Source of the DNA: Bacteroidales bacterium
GTDB lineage: Bacteria; Bacteroidota; Bacteroidia; Bacteroidales; UBA932
Length of the DNA stretch: 40,980 nucleotides
Direction: 5' to 3'
Assembly (NCBI GenBank): GCA_028691975.1
Contig: JAQUYF010000011.1
Span: 1-40,980, forward strand
The notes under the pieces were generated by a model that saw nothing but the letters and a program-made list of their open reading frames with translations, did not search any database and had not been told where the DNA came from. Positions 17,573-25,017 of this stretch are shown here, one piece after another (position 1 is the first letter of the stretch; every line of letters begins with the position of its first letter). Made by a program: the position numbers and the translations under genes.

Positions 17573-17591
17573 TTTTTTAATTTTAAACGTG

Positions 17592-17624
17592 CAAATGTAG
17601 TGCAAAACTGCCTAAATTATCAAA
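17592..17624 (-). promoter_or_regulatory. GH3 gene promoter (TTTG-N21-TACATTTG)
   Basis: On the complement, TTTG (17624-17621) and TACATTTG (17599-17592) flank a 21-base spacer. The -7 box ends 19 bases before the GH3 ATG. Confidence 0.55.
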
Positions 17625-17641
17625 TTTGAAAAGATGTTTGT

Positions 17642-17649
17642 TATCTTTG
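17642..17649 (+). promoter_or_regulatory. -7 box (TATCTTTG) of the clostripain gene
   Basis: TATCTTTG lies 20 bases before the ATG at 17670. It falls inside the 12-codon extension that an earlier ATG (17634) would add, and so decides the start codon. Confidence 0.6.
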
Positions 17650-17669
17650 CTGGTTCTAAACAATATCAA

Positions 17670-18893
17670 ATGAATTCACGAAAGGATTATACATACAGAG
17701 TACGGTGCATTATCACATTTGTTGCGTTGTTCGTTGCCTTGTTCGCAGTGACCTCGTGTCATCCGGAGGACAAAAACAGAGACAATCGCTCTGTCATTAT
17801 CTACATTGCTGCAAATAACTCTATATCAAGTTATGCTGAAGATTGTATTGAAGAACTTAAGAAAGGATATATACCTTCCAACGGCACAAAGCCGGACTAT
17901 TTGATTGTATACGTGAAGTATCCAAGTTCAGCTCCAACCCTTACCAGATATTATCTTAATGACAATCAGGAACTTTGCGAGGATATACTTTTTACTTATC
18001 CGACATCTCAGAATTCTGCAGACGCAGATGTATTGGAACAGGTACTTAATGATGCCGAATCTGCCTGTCCGGCCGATTTGCACGGCTTGATTTTGTGGTC
18101 TCATGCCAGTGGCTGGCTGCCTCAAGGTTATTATGACAATCCTATAGAACAATTGCAAAATTTAGAGCGAGCCCCATACGATCCTTATTCACTTATTGTC
18201 AAGAGTGATCAATCCAAATCTTTTGCCGAAGATAATTACAGCCAAATTGAAATTCCGGCGTTATCAGCTGCTCTACCTCAACATTATGAGTTTATCTTGT
18301 TTGATTGCTGCCTGATGGGGACAATAGAGGTCGCATACGAGTTGAAAGACAATTGCGATTATCTACTTTTTTCACCTACAGAGATATTGGCAGAGAGCTT
18401 CCCATACGCCACAATGATGGACAAACTTTTCAATTATGAAAACCGAGCTTACGCCCTTCAGAAAGTCTGCAACGATTATTATGATTATTATCAGGCCAAA
18501 ACAGGCAATTCACAATCAGCAACTGTCTCACTGGTACGCACCTCAGCATTGGATTATCTTGCATCTACCTGCGCGACTGTCTATGATAACAACAGATCAA
18601 AGATGAGTACTGTCGACGCATCTTCCGTACAGCCCTATTTCCGATATCAAAAGCATTGGTTTTATGATCTGGATGATTACATCTCGAGAATAGCCTCAAC
18701 GCAGGAGTATGCCAACTTCACGACTGCGCTCAATAATGCCGTAATCTATAAGGCCGCAACAGCAAAATTTTTATCTATCGAGATAAAAAAATATTCGGGA
18801 TTAGGTACTTACATACCAAACCCCGATTATCAATATCTCAACAACTACTATAAGTCATTGAAGTGGAACCAAGCCACGAAAATGGTGGAGTAA
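17670..18893 (+). CDS. Clostripain-family (C11) cysteine peptidase lipoprotein
   Basis: The 407-residue protein begins with a lipoprotein signal ending VTSC (Cys30). It has the C11 signature: 'LHGLILWSHASGW' with catalytic His145 and 'FILFDCCLMGTIEVAYEL' with catalytic Cys213 or 214, followed by 'LLFSPTEILAESFPY'. C11 peptidases (PF03415) cleave after basic residues in clostripain; Bacteroides members such as fragipain activate other exported proteins. The protein is lipid-anchored and likely surface or periplasmic. It converges on the rubrerythrin gene with two bases between the stops. The specific substrate is unknown. Confidence 0.92.
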   Translation: MNSRKDYTYRVRCIITFVALFVALFAVTSCHPEDKNRDNRSVIIYIAANNSISSYAEDCIEELKKGYIPSNGTKPDYLIVYVKYPSSAPTLTRYYLNDNQELCEDILFTYPTSQNSADADVLEQVLNDAESACPADLHGLILWSHASGWLPQGYYDNPIEQLQNLERAPYDPYSLIVKSDQSKSFAEDNYSQIEIPALSAALPQHYEFILFDCCLMGTIEVAYELKDNCDYLLFSPTEILAESFPYATMMDKLFNYENRAYALQKVCNDYYDYYQAKTGNSQSATVSLVRTSALDYLASTCATVYDNNRSKMSTVDASSVQPYFRYQKHWFYDLDDYISRIASTQEYANFTTALNNAVIYKAATAKFLSIEIKKYSGLGTYIPNPDYQYLNNYYKSLKWNQATKMVE

Positions 18894-18895
18894 TG

Positions 18896-19456
18896 CTATT
18901 TCTCGTCAGAGAAAAACCTCTTATAGAGTCCCTCAAATACCTGCCCGTGCCTTGCCTCATCTTTGCACATCTCATGAACAGTATCATGAATGGCATCGTA
19001 GTCAAGTTGCTTTGCCTTAGTCGCGATACGCTTTTTATCCGCACAGGCTCCGGACTCAGCTTCCATTCTCTTTTTAAGATTAGTCTTGGTATCCCATACA
19101 ACCTCTCCTATGAGTTCGGCAAATTTGGCGGCATGTTCAGCCTCCTCAAATGCTATTCTCTTGAAAGCCTCTCCGATTTCAGGATAGCCTTCACGATCGG
19201 CTTGACGGCTCATAGCTATATACATACCCACTTCGGTACATTCTCCCGTAAAATGGGCCTGTAAGCCATCCCAAACCTCTTTATCACATCCTTTTGCGAC
19301 ACCTGTTCTGTGTTCATCAGCCCACGAAAGGTCCTTTGGAGCCTCTTTTACTTCTTTAAATTTGGAAGCCGGCGCTTGACAAATTGGGCACTTCTCAGGT
19401 GGTTCCGGTCCTTCGTGAACATAACCGCATACGGTACAAATCCATTTTTTACTCAT
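18896..19456 (-). CDS. Rubredoxin-first ('reverse') rubrerythrin, peroxide reductase
   Basis: The 186-residue protein has an N-terminal rubredoxin domain with Cys7, Cys10, Cys23 and Cys26 (CTVC...CPIC). A ferritin-like diiron four-helix domain follows, with glutamates in '[11 protein letters not shown]', '[10 protein letters not shown]' and 'DEARHGQVF'. Having the rubredoxin part first is the arrangement of reverse rubrerythrin, which reduces hydrogen peroxide with NADH-derived electrons in anaerobes. It implies an anaerobic cell coping with oxygen exposure. The gene stands alone, convergent with the clostripain gene, with about 120 bases of AT-rich sequence separating it from the divergent rplY promoter. 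No OxyR-like site could be recognised. Confidence 0.92.
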   Translation of the reverse strand: MSKKWICTVCGYVHEGPEPPEKCPICQAPASKFKEVKEAPKDLSWADEHRTGVAKGCDKEVWDGLQAHFTGECTEVGMYIAMSRQADREGYPEIGEAFKRIAFEEAEHAAKFAELIGEVVWDTKTNLKKRMEAESGACADKKRIATKAKQLDYDAIHDTVHEMCKDEARHGQVFEGLYKRFFSDEK

Positions 19457-19548
19457 AATACATTAGTTTTAAAGTGTAAATTATAATCATTTAAATTTTA
19501 TACAAATTAAAATATAATTATTGGAATTACCAAAAATATCTTGACAAA

Positions 19549-19579
19549 TTGTTTACAAAAGAAAAGATTATTATCTTTG
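19549..19579 (+). promoter_or_regulatory. rplY promoter (TTG-N20-TATCTTTG)
   Basis: TTG at 19549-19551 and TATCTTTG at 19572-19579 with a 20-base spacer fit the Bacteroidota promoter pattern. Transcription should start near 19586, giving a leader of about 70 bases before rplY. Confidence 0.65.
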
Positions 19580-19588
19580 CGCCCTGCT

Positions 19589-19632
19589 AAAAAGGAAACT
19601 TTTTGGTGCAATGGGGTTCGGAAAGTCCGGAC
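19589..19632 (+). promoter_or_regulatory. Two-hairpin leader upstream of rplY (possible ribosomal protein leader)
   Basis: AAAAAGGAAACTTTTT (19589-19604) is a six-pair stem closed by a GAAA tetraloop, and GTTCGGAAAGTCCGGAC (19616-19632) is a seven-pair stem with one G-U pair. Both lie in the roughly 70-base leader, ahead of the ATG at 19657. Most other leaders in the window with recognisable -7 boxes are only about 10-35 bases long. Control by bL25 binding or by translation is a plausible inference; I do not recognise a named leader family. Confidence 0.5.
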
Positions 19633-19656
19633 TGAGTAACACATTTTTAATTCATT

Positions 19657-20277
19657 ATGAAACAAATCACTATCAACGGTACACCTCGAGTTACCGGCAA
19701 AAAAGCTGACGTAAAAAGCGTTCGTAAAGGGCAAAGAGTACCCTGCGTATTGTATGGACAAGGCATTGAAAACGTATCTTTCTCTGTAGATGAAAAAGAT
19801 CTTTCAGTAATTACCGACACTCCGTATTCACACATTATTAATGTAAACATCGAAGGCAAAGAGCAATTGGCAGTTATCCACGAAGTTCAGTACAATCCTG
19901 TAACAGACAAAGCGATACACGCTGATTTCCTTGCAATTTCATCTGACAAACCGGTTGTTATCGATGTTCCTATTAAAGTAACCGGTAATGCCGAAGGTGT
20001 TAAGATCGGCGGTAAACTTTCGGTAAGTGCCCGTAAACTTCGTATCTCCGGAACTATCGATAAGTTGCCTGATGATATCACTATTGATGTCACTTCTTTG
20101 CAAATTGGCAAACAGATCAGTGCAGGTGACCTTAAGTATGACGACTTCAAGATTGTATCACCTAAGCACATGATTATCTGCGCTGTAAGAATGACACGTG
20201 CCGTCGCTGATACAACAGATACTACTGACGCAACAGCAACTGCAACTGCAGCAACAACAGCCGCTCCTCAGCAGTAA
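19657..20277 (+). CDS. rplY: 50S ribosomal protein bL25, Ctc type
   Basis: The 206-residue protein is the two-domain (Ctc/TL5-type) form of bL25 that binds 5S rRNA. The N-terminal L25 domain runs from about 5 to 92 ('RKGQRVPCVLYGQG', 'VIHEVQYNPVTDKAIHADFLAI') and the C-terminal TL5 beta domain from about 95 to 180 ('VDVPIKVTGNAEGVKIGGKL', 'ISAGDLKYDDFKIVSPKHMI'). The last 25 residues are a low-complexity Thr/Ala tail, common in this group. The gene precedes pth by 11 bases, the standard rplY-pth pair. A structured leader lies upstream. Confidence 0.97.
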   Translation: MKQITINGTPRVTGKKADVKSVRKGQRVPCVLYGQGIENVSFSVDEKDLSVITDTPYSHIINVNIEGKEQLAVIHEVQYNPVTDKAIHADFLAISSDKPVVIDVPIKVTGNAEGVKIGGKLSVSARKLRISGTIDKLPDDITIDVTSLQIGKQISAGDLKYDDFKIVSPKHMIICAVRMTRAVADTTDTTDATATATAATTAAPQQ

Positions 20278-20288
20278 TATGATTGGGT

Positions 20289-20888
20289 ATGAACTGTCTT
20301 ATAGCTGGATTGGGAAATATCGGCGCTGAATACAGCAATACCCGTCACAACATTGGATTTATGGTGTTGGATGCCTGGGCTCAGGCATCCAACACCTTTT
20401 TTACAAACGGCAGATATGGTGCTACTGCTGAAATTTCTTTTAAAGGGAGTAAATTCACCCTTTTAAAACCATCCACATATATGAATCTGAGTGGAAAAGC
20501 CGTAAATTATTGGCTACAAAAGTGTAAGATTCCAAAAGAAAATCTTCTGGTTGTGGTGGATGATCTCGCACTTCCTTTCGGCACTTTACGTATGCGCAAA
20601 AAAGGGAGTGACGGTGGACATAATGGCTTAAAAAGCATAGACTATTGTTTGGCGAGCAATGAGTACGCACGTCTTCGCGTAGGTATCGGCAACGGGTTTA
20701 AAGATGGAGGGCAGATCGACTACGTGCTCGGCGAACTTCTTCTTGAAGAGAAGCGCAAATTACCACTTGTCATTGACAGCGCAATCGCTGCCGTAAAATG
20801 TTTTGCGACTGAAGGCGTGGAAAGTGCTATGACCAAATATAATCACTCGGTCATAGAAGATTCGTCAGCTTCATCAAATGATGAATAG
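20289..20888 (+). CDS. pth: Peptidyl-tRNA hydrolase
   Basis: Pth releases peptides from peptidyl-tRNA that has dropped off the ribosome. The 199-residue protein has the catalytic 'NTRHNIGF' with His20 at the position it holds in the E. coli enzyme. 'VVDDLALPFGTLRMRKKGSDGGHNGLKSI' carries the catalytic aspartate and the tRNA-binding Asn-Gly-Leu region, written here over more than one motif. I use the ATG at 20289; a TTG two codons earlier is less likely. The 3' end overlaps the convergent S4-domain gene by 46 bases, so the last 15 codons of both genes are mutually constrained. Confidence 0.96.
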   Translation: MNCLIAGLGNIGAEYSNTRHNIGFMVLDAWAQASNTFFTNGRYGATAEISFKGSKFTLLKPSTYMNLSGKAVNYWLQKCKIPKENLLVVVDDLALPFGTLRMRKKGSDGGHNGLKSIDYCLASNEYARLRVGIGNGFKDGGQIDYVLGELLLEEKRKLPLVIDSAIAAVKCFATEGVESAMTKYNHSVIEDSSASSNDE

Positions 20889-21250
20889 AGTCGATCCATG
20901 TCGCGACGATCTTTCTTTGTCGGACGACCGGATCCACGATCACGTTTAAGAAAAAATGTCTCCACCGGAGCCTTCAATTTGTCAATCTCGCTCTGAGGTG
21001 TAAGATTCAGTGCATACTTCTCTACCTCTTTGGCACCCACTCGCTTTTCTATCGGAGCAAGCACTTTATAGATATAGTGGACGGAGCCCTTCCGAACAGA
21101 GATGACATCACCCGGCTTTACTTCTCGGGAAGGCTTGATATCCATATTGTTAACGGTAATTTTGCTACCCCTGCAGGCATCTGTGGCCTCAGTACGTGTT
21201 TTATAAACACGTATAGCCCATAAAAACTTGTCTATTCGTGTTGAGTCCAT
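20843..21250 (-). CDS. S4-domain RNA-binding protein, HslR-like
   Basis: The 135-residue protein starts with a complete S4 domain ('STRIDKFLWAIRVYKTRTEA...KPGDVISVR', about 3-60). A basic C-terminal tail ('KRDRGSGRPTKKDRRDMDRL') matches the HslR/Hsp15 family, which binds 50S subunits carrying stalled nascent peptides and free tRNA. It follows manA by eight bases and overlaps the convergent pth by 46 bases. Both proteins act on peptidyl-tRNA, so the pairing is functionally sensible, although they lie on opposite strands. The E. coli name hslR is not used because the heat-shock link is unproven here. Confidence 0.9.
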   Translation of the reverse strand: MDSTRIDKFLWAIRVYKTRTEATDACRGSKITVNNMDIKPSREVKPGDVISVRKGSVHYIYKVLAPIEKRVGAKEVEKYALNLTPQSEIDKLKAPVETFFLKRDRGSGRPTKKDRRDMDRLYSSFDEADESSMTE

Positions 21251-21258
21251 AATAACTG

Positions 21259-22347
21259 CTATTTTTCTCCCTCTACATGGTCCGGCACTGACTCGTCAAT
21301 ATAAGCATCCTTTTCTTCCTTAACAGGCCTGATGTGGACCTCGAGAAGGTTGGTATTTTGCTCCTTTGGAGTAATGAATAGATCATCCGCATCGGCCGGA
21401 ATCAATATTGACTCTCCACACTTAATCTCCCAGCCCTCAGTTGCTTTGCTATTGACTACCTGCAACATTGCACATCCCTGTGTGCAGAAATAGAATATAA
21501 AACTATTAAACTTGTCAGTATCAACCTTATATACCTCCCTTAATCCCAAGTTGTTAACTGTAAAATGTTCACAATCTACAATATTCTTGATCCCGTGGAC
21601 GTCTCTGTGGTAATACACATTCTCATCATACTTGTTATAATCGATACAATCAATAGCATCTTCCAAATGCATCTTTCTTGCAGTAAGGTGATTATGTTCA
21701 CGTCCCCAATCGTAGAGTCTGTAGGTAATATCAGATGCCTCCTGAATTTCTGCTATTACAAGTCCACCACCTGCCGCATGGACAGTACCGGCCTTGATAA
21801 AGAAGCAATCTCCCTTTTTCGGATGTTAGAGATTCAATATCTCCTCAACAGTTTCGTCTTTACACTTTTGATAAAACTCCGAAGCGGTAACCTTACGATT
21901 AAAACCCATATAGATTTTAGCCTCAGGAGCGGCTTCCATGACATACCAAAGTTCATCTTTTCCGTATGAGTACTCTCGCTCAAAGGCAGTAGCATCATCG
22001 GGATGCACCTGCACGGAGAGAAATCCCCTTACATCCAACATCTTGACAAGTATAGGAAAATGGAGATTAAAATAATCGAATATATTGTCTCCCACAAGGT
22101 CTCCCATATAAGTTTCTATGATCTCATTGAGAGTACTTTCCTCTAAAAAGCCGTTTGCAATCACCGAATCATTCTCATCCATTCCGGACAAATCCCAACT
22201 CTCCCCTATATCATTAATATTGACAACAGGAGTATGCGTCTCTTCATCGATAGGTACTGCTTTATTATAGTGTCTGACGAGTTTATCTCCTCCCCAAACT
22301 CTCTCTTTTAGAATAGGGACAAATTTAAGAGGGTACAGTTTTAACAT
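21259..22347 (-). pseudogene. manA: Mannose-6-phosphate isomerase (type I) interrupted by one in-frame TAA
   Basis: The frame encodes a type I phosphomannose isomerase, which interconverts fructose-6-phosphate and mannose-6-phosphate. Codon 174 (21828-21826) is TAA: the reading is EEILNL*HPKKGDCFFIKAG, and coding similarity continues in the same frame on both sides. Zinc ligands expected for the family are Q113 and H115 ('SVQVHPDD'), the Glu of 'KDELWYV', and the His of 'KAGTVHAAG'; the last lies after the stop. The first fragment ends at 21826, and an ATG at 21672 begins after the histidine, so neither fragment could be active alone. No frameshift is visible; one base change (GAA, CAA or AAA to TAA) explains it. 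The first 23 bases overlap the upstream CPBP gene. Confidence 0.88.
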
Positions 22348-23176
22348 TAGATAGCTTTTTAAATAAAAAAATAATTATCAACACAACGAAAATGAATGAT
22401 GCAATGTAAACCCTGATATACTCCTGAGTCGGCATAATATCCATCAACCCCTGATTCATTCCAAGGTCGGGAAATGACCTTGACAAAATCGTGGCATTGG
22501 TATTATTTACACAATGCATAAACATCACTGCCCATATTGAGTGTGTACGGTAGTAAATCCAACCAAAAAACGCGCCAAGAATAAACGCCGGAATCGCTTG
22601 CCATGGATTAAAATGAATCAGTGCAAATATAAATGACGACCATATAATTGCCTTTACCGGAGTAGTATGCTGCAGCAACCCTCTAAGCATCACACCTCTG
22701 CACAGCATCTCTTCGCAGAAAGGTGCCAAAATAGAGACCGCCAATAAAGAATCCACTATATCAGTTTTCATAAAAGCAGACTCAAACACCTTCTCCCAAT
22801 AATCATTCATCGGTATCAATGTCGAAACAGGCTCAATGATCAACCCGAGCAAAAGCACACACACCGCAATCAATACATAGAAAATCACCGGATTGACCCT
22901 TCCATAATCAGGCTGATTAACTTTAACCGGAGACACCTGCATGTTTTTAGCATAATAAGATTCTGCAAGTATATAGATAAATGGAGGCAACATCAGTAGC
23001 AAATAGCTGAAAGACTGTGATTTCCAGAGAAAAAAGGAAGAAGAAGGAAACCATCGCGGTATCATTCCGATAATTGAACTAAATATCGTACCTATGACAG
23101 CCAACACAAGGACAATCTTAAAACACGACCAAAGTGCAGGCTGATAATATTTAATATTTTTGAAAGAAAGAGTCAT
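22325..23176 (-). CDS. CPBP-family intramembrane glutamic endopeptidase (Abi/Rce1-like)
   Basis: The 283-residue protein has about eight predicted membrane helices and the CPBP motifs. Motif 1 is 'CEEMLCRGVM' (EExxxR, Glu155-Glu156 and Arg160); motif 2 is 'FALIHFNPWQA' with His188; the last is 'AVMFMHCVNN' with His221. This makes it a likely active protease of the Rce1/Abi family. Roles range from bacteriocin self-immunity to membrane protein processing; nothing here decides it. It heads the CPBP-manA-S4 run and overlaps manA by 23 bases. It is divergent from the divIC-like gene, with 61 bases between start codons. Confidence 0.88.
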   Translation of the reverse strand: MTLSFKNIKYYQPALWSCFKIVLVLAVIGTIFSSIIGMIPRWFPSSSFFLWKSQSFSYLLLMLPPFIYILAESYYAKNMQVSPVKVNQPDYGRVNPVIFYVLIAVCVLLLGLIIEPVSTLIPMNDYWEKVFESAFMKTDIVDSLLAVSILAPFCEEMLCRGVMLRGLLQHTTPVKAIIWSSFIFALIHFNPWQAIPAFILGAFFGWIYYRTHSIWAVMFMHCVNNTNATILSRSFPDLGMNQGLMDIMPTQEYIRVYIASFIFVVLIIIFLFKKLSNVKTVPS

Positions 23177-23202
23177 ATTACACTATTTGTATCTTTATTT
23201 TT

Positions 23203-23210
23203 CAAATTTA
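23203..23210 (-). promoter_or_regulatory. -7-like box (TAAATTTG) of the CPBP gene
   Basis: The complement reads TAAATTTG, matching TAnnTTTG, 26 bases before the CPBP start. A TTTG lies at 23230-23227, with a somewhat short spacer of 16 bases. Confidence 0.4.
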
Positions 23211-23212
23211 GC

Positions 23213-23220
23213 TATTTTTG
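23213..23220 (+). promoter_or_regulatory. -7 box (TATTTTTG) of the divIC-like gene
   Basis: TATTTTTG matches TAnnTTTG and ends 17 bases before the ATG at 23238, supporting that start over a TTG at 23160. Confidence 0.45.
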
Positions 23221-23237
23221 CACAAACAAATGAAGAT

Positions 23238-23576
23238 ATGTCATTATTTGGCAGCATAAAAAACTTTTGGAACAATCTTCATTCTAAAAAGATTGTGCGA
23301 ATACTCTTGAATAAGTATACGCTGATAACTCTTGTCTTCATCATATATGCATTCTTGATTAACAACAACAATCTTAAAGAGTTCTTCAATGTCAATTCCA
23401 AGATTGAACGACAAAGGGAACAGATGAAAGAGTTGCAAATGGAGACCGATGCCAACAACGAAAAAATACATCAGTTGCAGTCAAGTAAAGACTCCCTTGA
23501 GAAGTTTGCAAGGGAACAGTACAATTTCGTTCAGGACAGTGAAGATCTCTACATTATAGAGGAGCCTCAACTATAA
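23238..23576 (+). CDS. Septum formation initiator, DivIC/FtsB-like
   Basis: The 112-residue protein has one membrane helix (about 28-44, 'TLITLVFIIYAFLI') followed by a periplasmic coiled coil ('ERQREQMKELQMETDANNEKIHQLQ'). The conserved 'KFAREQYNFVQDSEDLYIIEE' end is the signature of DivIC/FtsB. These proteins form a complex with FtsL and FtsQ at the division site. The ATG at 23238 fits the promoter position. The 3' end overlaps the convergent symporter gene by six bases. Bacteroidota members are annotated as either FtsB or DivIC, so no symbol is assigned. Confidence 0.92.
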   Translation: MSLFGSIKNFWNNLHSKKIVRILLNKYTLITLVFIIYAFLINNNNLKEFFNVNSKIERQREQMKELQMETDANNEKIHQLQSSKDSLEKFAREQYNFVQDSEDLYIIEEPQL

Positions 23577-24959
23577 CTGATATGGAGGTTCATTTGAATA
23601 GTCATCTAAATGATTTTTCCACAAATATTTATCTGTCTCTTTAACAATAACCCCTGAAAGCAGTAAAATTGCTACCAGATTTGGAATTGCCATCAAGGCA
23701 TTCATAATATCGGCAATGTTCCATACGAGAGAAAGGCTCATAATCGAACCGAAAAAGACTCCGATAATCCACAAAAAACGATAAATACCTATAGCCCACC
23801 TTCGTAAAGTATGATTTTGGCCTACGAGATACTCGACAGCCCGCTCCCCGTAGTATGACCATCCGAGAATAGTAGAAAAAGCAAAAGTGACAATGCCGAC
23901 AGAGAGCACAATTGGCCCGAATACCGGTATTTTGCTGAAAGCAGCCTTAGTCAAAGCGGCCCCTTGAGTATGGTCAATATCCGGAAATGCAATAATACTG
24001 CTTACAAGTACCAAACCGGTAAGTGCACAAACCACTACAGTGTCCCAGAAAGTACCGGTAGAGGAGACGAGCGCCTGGCGAACAGGATTTCTTGTTTGAG
24101 CTGCAGCGGCAACAATAGGTGCAGATCCCATACCTGATTCGTTGGAGAACAGCCCGCGGGCAATACCGAATCTAGCAGCCATCATCACCGTGGTCCCGAC
24201 AAATCCTCCTCCGGCAGCACGTGCTGTAAAGGCTGATTTACAAATAAGAGTAACAGCTTCACCCAAGAAGTGCCAATTCATTCCCAAAATAACAATGCAT
24301 CCGAGAGCATAAAAAATTGCCATAAACGGGACAAGAGCAGAACAGACATTTGCTATCCCTTTGACTCCGAAAACAATAACGAGAGCGACACAAATTGCAA
24401 GTATTGCACCGATCCAATATGTTGACAACCCGTAAGTTTCATTCAAAAGCAGAGAGATGGAATTGGCCTGAACCGTATTACCGATCCCAAAAGCGGCAAT
24501 AGCAGTAAAAATGCAAAACAACACTGCAAGCCACTTCATCTTAAGGCCTCTCTCCAAAGCATACATCGGACCTCCGAGCATGGTCCCCTTCTTTGTCTTG
24601 ACTCTGTACTTTACGGCAAGCAAACCCTCAGAATATTTCGTAGCTATGCCCAAAACCCCTGTGATCCAGCACCACAGAACAGCGCCAGGCCCCCCAAGAG
24701 CTACTGCGGTAGCAACTCCGACAATATTACCGGTGCCAATAGTGGCGGCAAGAGAGGTGGCAAGAGCACCAAACTGGCTCACATCACCATGCGAATCCTT
24801 ATCCTTTGTTACGGACATCTTGATGGCCTTAAATATCTTTAACTGAGGAAATTTAAGCCTGACGGTCATGAATAAGTGGGTACCAAGAAGCAGAATAATC
24901 ATCGGCCAGCCCCATACTGCAGAGGATATGGCGTTAATAATATCGGAAAAAGAGTTCAT
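23571..24959 (-). CDS. Alanine/glycine:cation symporter (AGCS family)
   Basis: The 462-residue protein has about eleven predicted membrane helices. AGCS signatures include 'SLAATIGTGNIVGVATAVALGGPGAV' (written here in parts: SLAATIGTGNI and VATAVALGGPGA), 'WCWITGVLGIATKYSEGLLAV' and 'GMGSAPIVAAAAQTRNPV'. Family members import alanine or glycine with Na+ or H+. In a cell with many exported peptidases such a transporter would recover released amino acids, which is inference. The ATG at 24959 is chosen over a TTG at 24998, which lies upstream in the AT-rich leader. It is transcribed from a promoter box that forms a palindrome with that of the S41 gene. Confidence 0.95.
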   Translation of the reverse strand: MNSFSDIINAISSAVWGWPMIILLLGTHLFMTVRLKFPQLKIFKAIKMSVTKDKDSHGDVSQFGALATSLAATIGTGNIVGVATAVALGGPGAVLWCWITGVLGIATKYSEGLLAVKYRVKTKKGTMLGGPMYALERGLKMKWLAVLFCIFTAIAAFGIGNTVQANSISLLLNETYGLSTYWIGAILAICVALVIVFGVKGIANVCSALVPFMAIFYALGCIVILGMNWHFLGEAVTLICKSAFTARAAGGGFVGTTVMMAARFGIARGLFSNESGMGSAPIVAAAAQTRNPVRQALVSSTGTFWDTVVVCALTGLVLVSSIIAFPDIDHTQGAALTKAAFSKIPVFGPIVLSVGIVTFAFSTILGWSYYGERAVEYLVGQNHTLRRWAIGIYRFLWIIGVFFGSIMSLSLVWNIADIMNALMAIPNLVAILLLSGVIVKETDKYLWKNHLDDYSNEPPYQL

Positions 24960-24977
24960 AAAGTGTTTAAGTTTTTC

Positions 24978-24993
24978 TATCTTTGCAAAGATA
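24978..24993. promoter_or_regulatory. 16-base palindrome made of two divergent -7 boxes
   Basis: TATCTTTGCAAAGATA is a perfect palindrome. Its left half is TATCTTTG facing the S41 gene (ATG at 25018) and its right half, on the complement, is TATCTTTG facing the symporter gene (ATG at 24959). Polymerases using the two boxes would compete for the same DNA, which implies mutually exclusive initiation. No strong -33 boxes are seen on either side. The palindrome could also serve as a dimeric operator. Confidence 0.6.
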
Positions 24994-25017
24994 CTCAAAT
25001 GATTGTTTAGTTATATT

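Noticed and set aside
19541-19546. TTGACA as an E. coli-type -35 box for rplY
   Set aside because: The spacing to the -7 box does not fit, and Bacteroidota primary sigma factors use TTTG/TAnnTTTG.
19616-19640. GGAAAGTCCGGAC as a start of RNase P RNA
   Set aside because: A full RNase P RNA of 300 or more bases cannot fit, because rplY starts at 19657 and the remaining conserved regions are absent.
21259-21672. The 137-residue C-terminal part of manA as an independent gene
   Set aside because: It starts in the middle of the conserved fold, after a zinc-binding histidine, and has no promoter or ribosome site of its own; it is the tail of the interrupted gene.
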